From contig NZ_AUME01000033.1 of the NCBI RefSeq assembly GCF_000430525.1, positions 1-35,659 on the forward strand: 35,659 nucleotides of DNA, in the 5' to 3' direction. Made by a program: the position numbers and the translations under genes. Each line of letters opens with the position of its first letter. The stretch's first letter is position 1. Below, piece after piece: positions 33,019 through 35,659 of the stretch. The notes under the pieces were generated by a model, which was not told the DNA's origin, did not search any database, and was given only the letters and a program-made list of their open reading frames with translations. The stretch comes from Prevotella corporis DSM 18810 = JCM 8529. GTDB lineage: Bacteria > Bacteroidota > Bacteroidia > Bacteroidales > Bacteroidaceae.

Positions 33019-33463
33019 AGTCAACGTTGGGATCGTGGATAACGATGGAGTCGATGCGGTGCTTCGTGCATTCGACGCTCGTTATTGTGTGGAAGAAGCT
33101 TGGCGGACAATCCACGCTTTCAAAGTGACTTTTGTCCGTTTTGTTCACCCTCACCGTGTCGAGAGCCTGCTTTCCTTCTGTGTCGGTGTAGAGAAATAGC
33201 AGCTCATCGGTAGGTTTCTGGTAGCTCATCGGCAGGTAGAACGTGTAGGTGTTGACGAGTCGGTTGAGCACCACTGCGTCATTGCTGTCTGGTCGCATAG
33301 TGATCACCGTCAGTGTGTCTCTTAGCGTGTCGCCTTTCATGGCATACTGCGAGTAAACCTTGGTGCTTAGCGGACAGTTTTCTTCCGAACAGGCTGCCAA
33401 CAGCAGACTAAAGGCGATGGCAATGATGAGCAATGCCCGTTGTTTGCTGAGCGGCGAGTTCAT
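32969..33463 (-). CDS. DUF6452 family lipoprotein
   Basis: 164 residues. A lipoprotein signal ends LLLAAC, placing the product on a membrane surface. The rest is a beta-rich domain with conserved Cys residues (ENCPLSTKV, VDCPPSFFH, SVECTKHRI). The start at 33463 (MNSPLSKQR) suits the signal peptide better than one ten codons upstream. It lies 30 bases after the glycosyltransferase and overlaps DUF6048. Function unknown. Confidence 0.75.
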   Translation of the reverse strand: MNSPLSKQRALLIIAIAFSLLLAACSEENCPLSTKVYSQYAMKGDTLRDTLTVITMRPDSNDAVVLNRLVNTYTFYLPMSYQKPTDELLFLYTDTEGKQALDTVRVNKTDKSHFESVDCPPSFFHTITSVECTKHRIDSIVIHDPNVDYDETKQHLYIYFNSGL

Positions 33464-33493
33464 GATAGGGTAGTGTTGACGGTTCGGATTCAT

Positions 33494-34462
33494 TCAATTT
33501 TGCTTGTCGATGTTGATTTCTTCTTCGATGAGATATTCGTTTCGGCCCTGACTGTTACGACTGATGAGGTCGCCGAGGAATCCTGCGAGGAACAGTTGGG
33601 TGCCGAGTAGCATGGCCGTCAGTGCGATGAAGAACGACGCATGGTTCGACAGCAGGTCGCCATAGACACCGTTTGTGAGGTTGATGATTTTCTCAACGAA
33701 GAGCCATATCAGTGCCACGAATCCGATGAAGAAGACGAAACTGCCCAGCAGACCGAACACATGCATGGGCTTTTTGCCGAAATTGGTGAGAAACCAGAGA
33801 GTGATGAGGTCGAGATAGCCGTTGAAGAAGCGGTTGATGCCGAACTTTGTCGTGCCGTACTTGCGTGCTTGGTGGTGCACTATCTTCTCTCCTATTTTCT
33901 TGAAGCCTGCTTCCTTGGCCAGATAGGGGATGTATCGGTGCATCTCGCCATAGACTTCGATGTTCTTTACTACAACGTTCTTGTATGCTTTCAGACCGCA
34001 GTTGAAGTCGTGGAGGTTCTTTACGCCACTGATGGCGCGTGCCGTGGCGTTGAACAGTTTGGTAGGGATGGTCTTCGATAACGGGTCGTAACGTTTCTGC
34101 TTGTATCCGCTGACGAGGTCGTAGCCGTCTTGGGTTATCATTCGGTAGAGTTCCGGAATCTCGTCAGGCGAATCCTGCAAGTCTGCGTCCATAGTGATGA
34201 CGACATTGCCCTTTGCTGCCTTGAAGCCGCAGAAGAGTGCCGGGCTCTTGCCGTAGTTACGGCGGAACTTGATGCCTCTGACGTTGGCATCGTCCTTGCT
34301 GAGTCGCTCGATGACGTCCCAGCTGCCGTCGGTCGAACCGTCGTTGACGAAGATTATCTCATACGTGAAGTTGTTGGCACTCATCACCCTTCGAATCCAT
34401 GCGTGCAGCTCTGGCAGGCTCTCTTCTTCGTTGTAGAGTGGTACTATAACAGAAATGTCCAT
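33494..34462 (-). CDS. GT2-family polyprenyl-phosphate glycosyltransferase (DPM1/GtrB-like)
   Basis: 322 residues. A GT-A domain (about 1-230) begins ISVIVPLYNEEESLP, has FVNDGSTDGS and the metal-binding DAD at 92-94 (MDADLQDSP). Two C-terminal membrane segments (about 235-258 and 275-300) are the hallmark of GtrB/DPM1-type enzymes, which transfer a sugar from a nucleotide donor to a polyprenyl phosphate at the cytoplasmic membrane face. It follows DUF4199 by 6 bases and so belongs to that operon. Confidence 0.9.
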   Translation of the reverse strand: MDISVIVPLYNEEESLPELHAWIRRVMSANNFTYEIIFVNDGSTDGSWDVIERLSKDDANVRGIKFRRNYGKSPALFCGFKAAKGNVVITMDADLQDSPDEIPELYRMITQDGYDLVSGYKQKRYDPLSKTIPTKLFNATARAISGVKNLHDFNCGLKAYKNVVVKNIEVYGEMHRYIPYLAKEAGFKKIGEKIVHHQARKYGTTKFGINRFFNGYLDLITLWFLTNFGKKPMHVFGLLGSFVFFIGFVALIWLFVEKIINLTNGVYGDLLSNHASFFIALTAMLLGTQLFLAGFLGDLISRNSQGRNEYLIEEEINIDKQN

Positions 34463-34468
34463 GTGTTT

Positions 34469-35014
34469 TTATGAAAATTGTTTGGTCGTATTTACGTTTC
34501 GGGCCAGTATAGCGGCAATGACGAGACTCGCAGCGGCACCGAAAATGATCTCGTTGACAAAGCAGTTGACCACGAGTGGATAGGGTTGGAACAGGTCGGG
34601 CAGAGAGTCGAGGAACTCTTGCTGGTCGATTTCCATCGCGTGGAGCATTTCCTGGAACTCTGGTGTCGAGCTGAAGGCGTTCATTATGCGCAGCATCTTG
34701 CCGTGGTCGATGAACACCATGTAGGCCAGTTGCGCCAAACTGAACAGCCACGCCGCATTGAAGAACATGCGCATGCAGTAGAAAAAGGCATTCTTGAAGC
34801 TGATGATGCCGTCCCAGACGTTGTCTCTGAACTGGCGAAGCCTGAGCCCGACGAACAGGGGAGTAAACAGAACGATTGCCGAGCTTACATCGCCCAGCAG
34901 CAGTTGCCATGTGGAGGCGAGGAAACAGCCGAAACTTACCGTCCAGATGATGGCCAGATAGATGCCGTCGTACCATGAGAAGGCACGTAGTTGTCTTAAT
35001 TCCGTATAATTCAT
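34469..35014 (-). CDS. DUF4199 family membrane protein
   Basis: 181 residues with four predicted membrane segments (about 18-38, 42-58, 80-100 and 150-170). The middle loop (FSSTPEFQEMLHAMEIDQQE) is acidic and soluble. The family is typical of Bacteroidetes and often precedes a GT2 glycosyltransferase gene, as here. Function unknown. The promoter box lies so close to the ATG that its mRNA may have no leader. Confidence 0.8.
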   Translation of the reverse strand: MNYTELRQLRAFSWYDGIYLAIIWTVSFGCFLASTWQLLLGDVSSAIVLFTPLFVGLRLRQFRDNVWDGIISFKNAFFYCMRMFFNAAWLFSLAQLAYMVFIDHGKMLRIMNAFSSTPEFQEMLHAMEIDQQEFLDSLPDLFQPYPLVVNCFVNEIIFGAAASLVIAAILARNVNTTKQFS

Positions 35015-35018
35015 GGTG

Positions 35019-35026
35019 CAAAAGTA
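35019..35026 (-). promoter_or_regulatory. Promoter of the DUF4199 operon, possibly leaderless
   Basis: The minus-strand reading is TACTTTTG, ending at 35019; the ATG is at 35014-35012. With the usual 4-6 bases from box to start, transcription would begin at or next to the A of ATG. Confidence 0.6.
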
Positions 35027-35107
35027 GTCAAATAATATTATATATTAAGGTAAGCGATAGTCAAAATTATGTTTTTTTGTTAAAAACCAAAAATTCCCCG
35101 TTCACTC

Positions 35108-35139
35108 TTGTTCTATGTCAATTCTTTTTGCTATCTTTG
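35108..35139 (+). promoter_or_regulatory. Promoter of the SRP RNA and tRNA-Thr unit
   Basis: TTG at 35108-35110 and TATCTTTG at 35132-35139 are 21 bases apart. Transcription would begin near 35144. Confidence 0.75.
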
Positions 35140-35167
35140 CATTCGCTTTTCAGAAATGGAAACCAAA

Positions 35168-35267
35168 ACGGGCAAGTCTCTTACGGCCAGCTCCCTTTGA
35201 ATCCCCCAGGATGGGAACATAGCAAGGGCAGAAGGTTGTAGCGGCGCGATAAGAACAGCTTGCCCAC
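35168..35267 (+). ncRNA. ffs: Signal recognition particle RNA (4.5S type)
   Basis: The outer helix GGGCAAG (35170-35176) pairs with CTTGCCC (35259-35265). The conserved apical part CCAGG, GGGA loop and AGCAAGG (within 35206-35238) is the Ffh-binding region of bacterial SRP RNA. This RNA works with Ffh to deliver membrane and secreted proteins to the translocon. Exact ends are uncertain by several bases. It is transcribed together with the tRNA that starts 4-5 bases downstream. Confidence 0.82.
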
Positions 35268-35269
35268 CC

Positions 35270-35343
35270 GCCTCTTTAGCTCAGTTGGCCAGAGCACGTG
35301 ATTTGTAATCTCGGGGTCGTTGGTTCGAATCCGACAAGAGGCT
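35270..35343 (+). tRNA. tRNA-Thr (anticodon UGU)
   Basis: The acceptor stem GCCTCTT/AAGAGGC is perfect, the D-arm is GCTC/GAGC, the anticodon loop is TTTGTAA, and the T-arm is GTTGG/CCGAC with TTCGAAT loop. It reads ACA-type threonine codons. The anticodon stem has one T-T mismatch at its centre. CCA is not encoded. Confidence 0.92.
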
Positions 35344-35377
35344 CTTCATAAAATTCTACTTTAATCAAAACTAATTG

Positions 35378-35411
35378 AAAAAGGACTGCCCGTGTGGGGT
35401 AGTCCTTTTTC
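35378..35411 (+). terminator. Intrinsic terminator of the SRP RNA-tRNA unit
   Basis: AAAAGGACTGCCC and GGGGTAGTCCTTTT pair around a GTGT loop, followed by Ts. Confidence 0.85.
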
Positions 35412-35445
35412 GCTTTTATGGTGGGCTGAAACGTGAGCCCTTGTC

Positions 35446-35659
35446 ACGGCTCAGTAGAAAATCAATGGGGATAGGCATATAGTTTTGCAATTCTGAATAA
35501 AAAGAACTTCTTGTCTGCCACTCCTCTTAGATTGGCTCGGAAAAGTTTAATTTTGGCATTGAAAGATTCTGCCATGGCATTCGAAGATCTGTTGTTATAG
35601 AAGTTCAATATCTCATCATAATGCTCGTAGAATGTGGCAGCAATCACATTGAATGAATG
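35446..35659 (-). mobile_element. Second copy of the ISL3-like IS end, inverted (partial)
   Basis: The final 214 bases are the reverse complement of 142-355, with one silent difference. The copy ends at 35446, beyond which the flanks have no similarity. The rest of the element continues outside the window. Confidence 0.75.
35462..35659 (-). CDS. ISL3-family transposase, C-terminal fragment (second copy)
   Basis: The last 65 codons of the same transposase, starting HSFNVIAATF at the window edge and ending LYAYPH with a TGA. The protein sequence is identical to the left copy over the shared part. Only the 3' end is visible, so intactness cannot be judged. Confidence 0.75.
   Translation of the reverse strand, partial: HSFNVIAATFYEHYDEILNFYNNRSSNAMAESFNAKIKLFRANLRGVADKKFFLFRIAKLYAYPH

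Noticed and set aside
1..35659. A composite transposon carried between the two IS copies
   Set aside because: The interior holds core genes (recF, SRP RNA, tRNA-Thr, dCMP deaminase), so the IS copies are more likely contig-edge repeats.

Overview
The window looks like a chromosomal segment, or a whole contig, of a Bacteroidales bacterium, most likely Prevotella or a close relative. Promoters follow the Bacteroidetes form (TAnnTTTG at -7, sometimes TTG near -33) and almost no Shine-Dalgarno sequences are visible. Gene families such as DUF4421, DUF6048, DUF6452 and DUF4199, a type IX secretion (T9SS) C-terminal domain and the neighbour pair recF-DUF721 point the same way. The genus is an inference from protein style; no 16S gene is present.

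Layout. Both ends are the 3' part of one ISL3-like insertion sequence, in inverted orientation and nearly identical, which is typical of an assembly broken at a repeat. From the left: a short promoter-to-terminator unit, a MaoC-type dehydratase, a small secreted protein, and a stand-alone penicillin-binding transpeptidase; a HAD phosphatase and a cation-efflux gene on the minus strand with a candidate small RNA upstream; a secreted MORN-repeat protein; then a LysR regulator followed by an operon of two exporter-type membrane proteins (AspT/YbjL type and ThrE/YjjPB type). About 13-19 kb is dominated by a cobalamin riboswitch and the 1884-residue, T9SS-exported, multidomain surface protein it precedes. 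Next come a minus-strand operon (Gfo/Idh/MocA oxidoreductase, DUF4421 barrel, DUF1460 amidase-like lipoprotein), recF with a DUF721/DciA-like gene, a minus-strand run (dCMP deaminase, S41 C-terminal protease, 5-formyl-THF cyclo-ligase), an M3 peptidase, ApbE with a Crp-type regulator, and an envelope-type group (DUF4199, GT2 glycosyltransferase, DUF6452 lipoprotein, DUF6048). SRP (4.5S) RNA and tRNA-Thr(UGU) close the right side.

Two signals stand out. First, six separate intergenic regions carry short arrays of one degenerate 22-bp repeat with a quasi-palindromic core (about AAAGSTSASCTTT). The core can occur in either orientation without breaking the 22-bp register, and I see no array inside a gene. 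Second, the cobalamin riboswitch lies in front of a single very large secreted protein carrying CUB-like modules, a right-handed beta-helix, a DUF4465-like domain and a T9SS tail, suggesting a B12-responsive surface protein not linked here to a BtuB transporter. The LysR regulator with two unrelated exporters and a 38-bp inverted repeat over their promoter is a third coherent unit, possibly for C4-dicarboxylate or amino-acid export.
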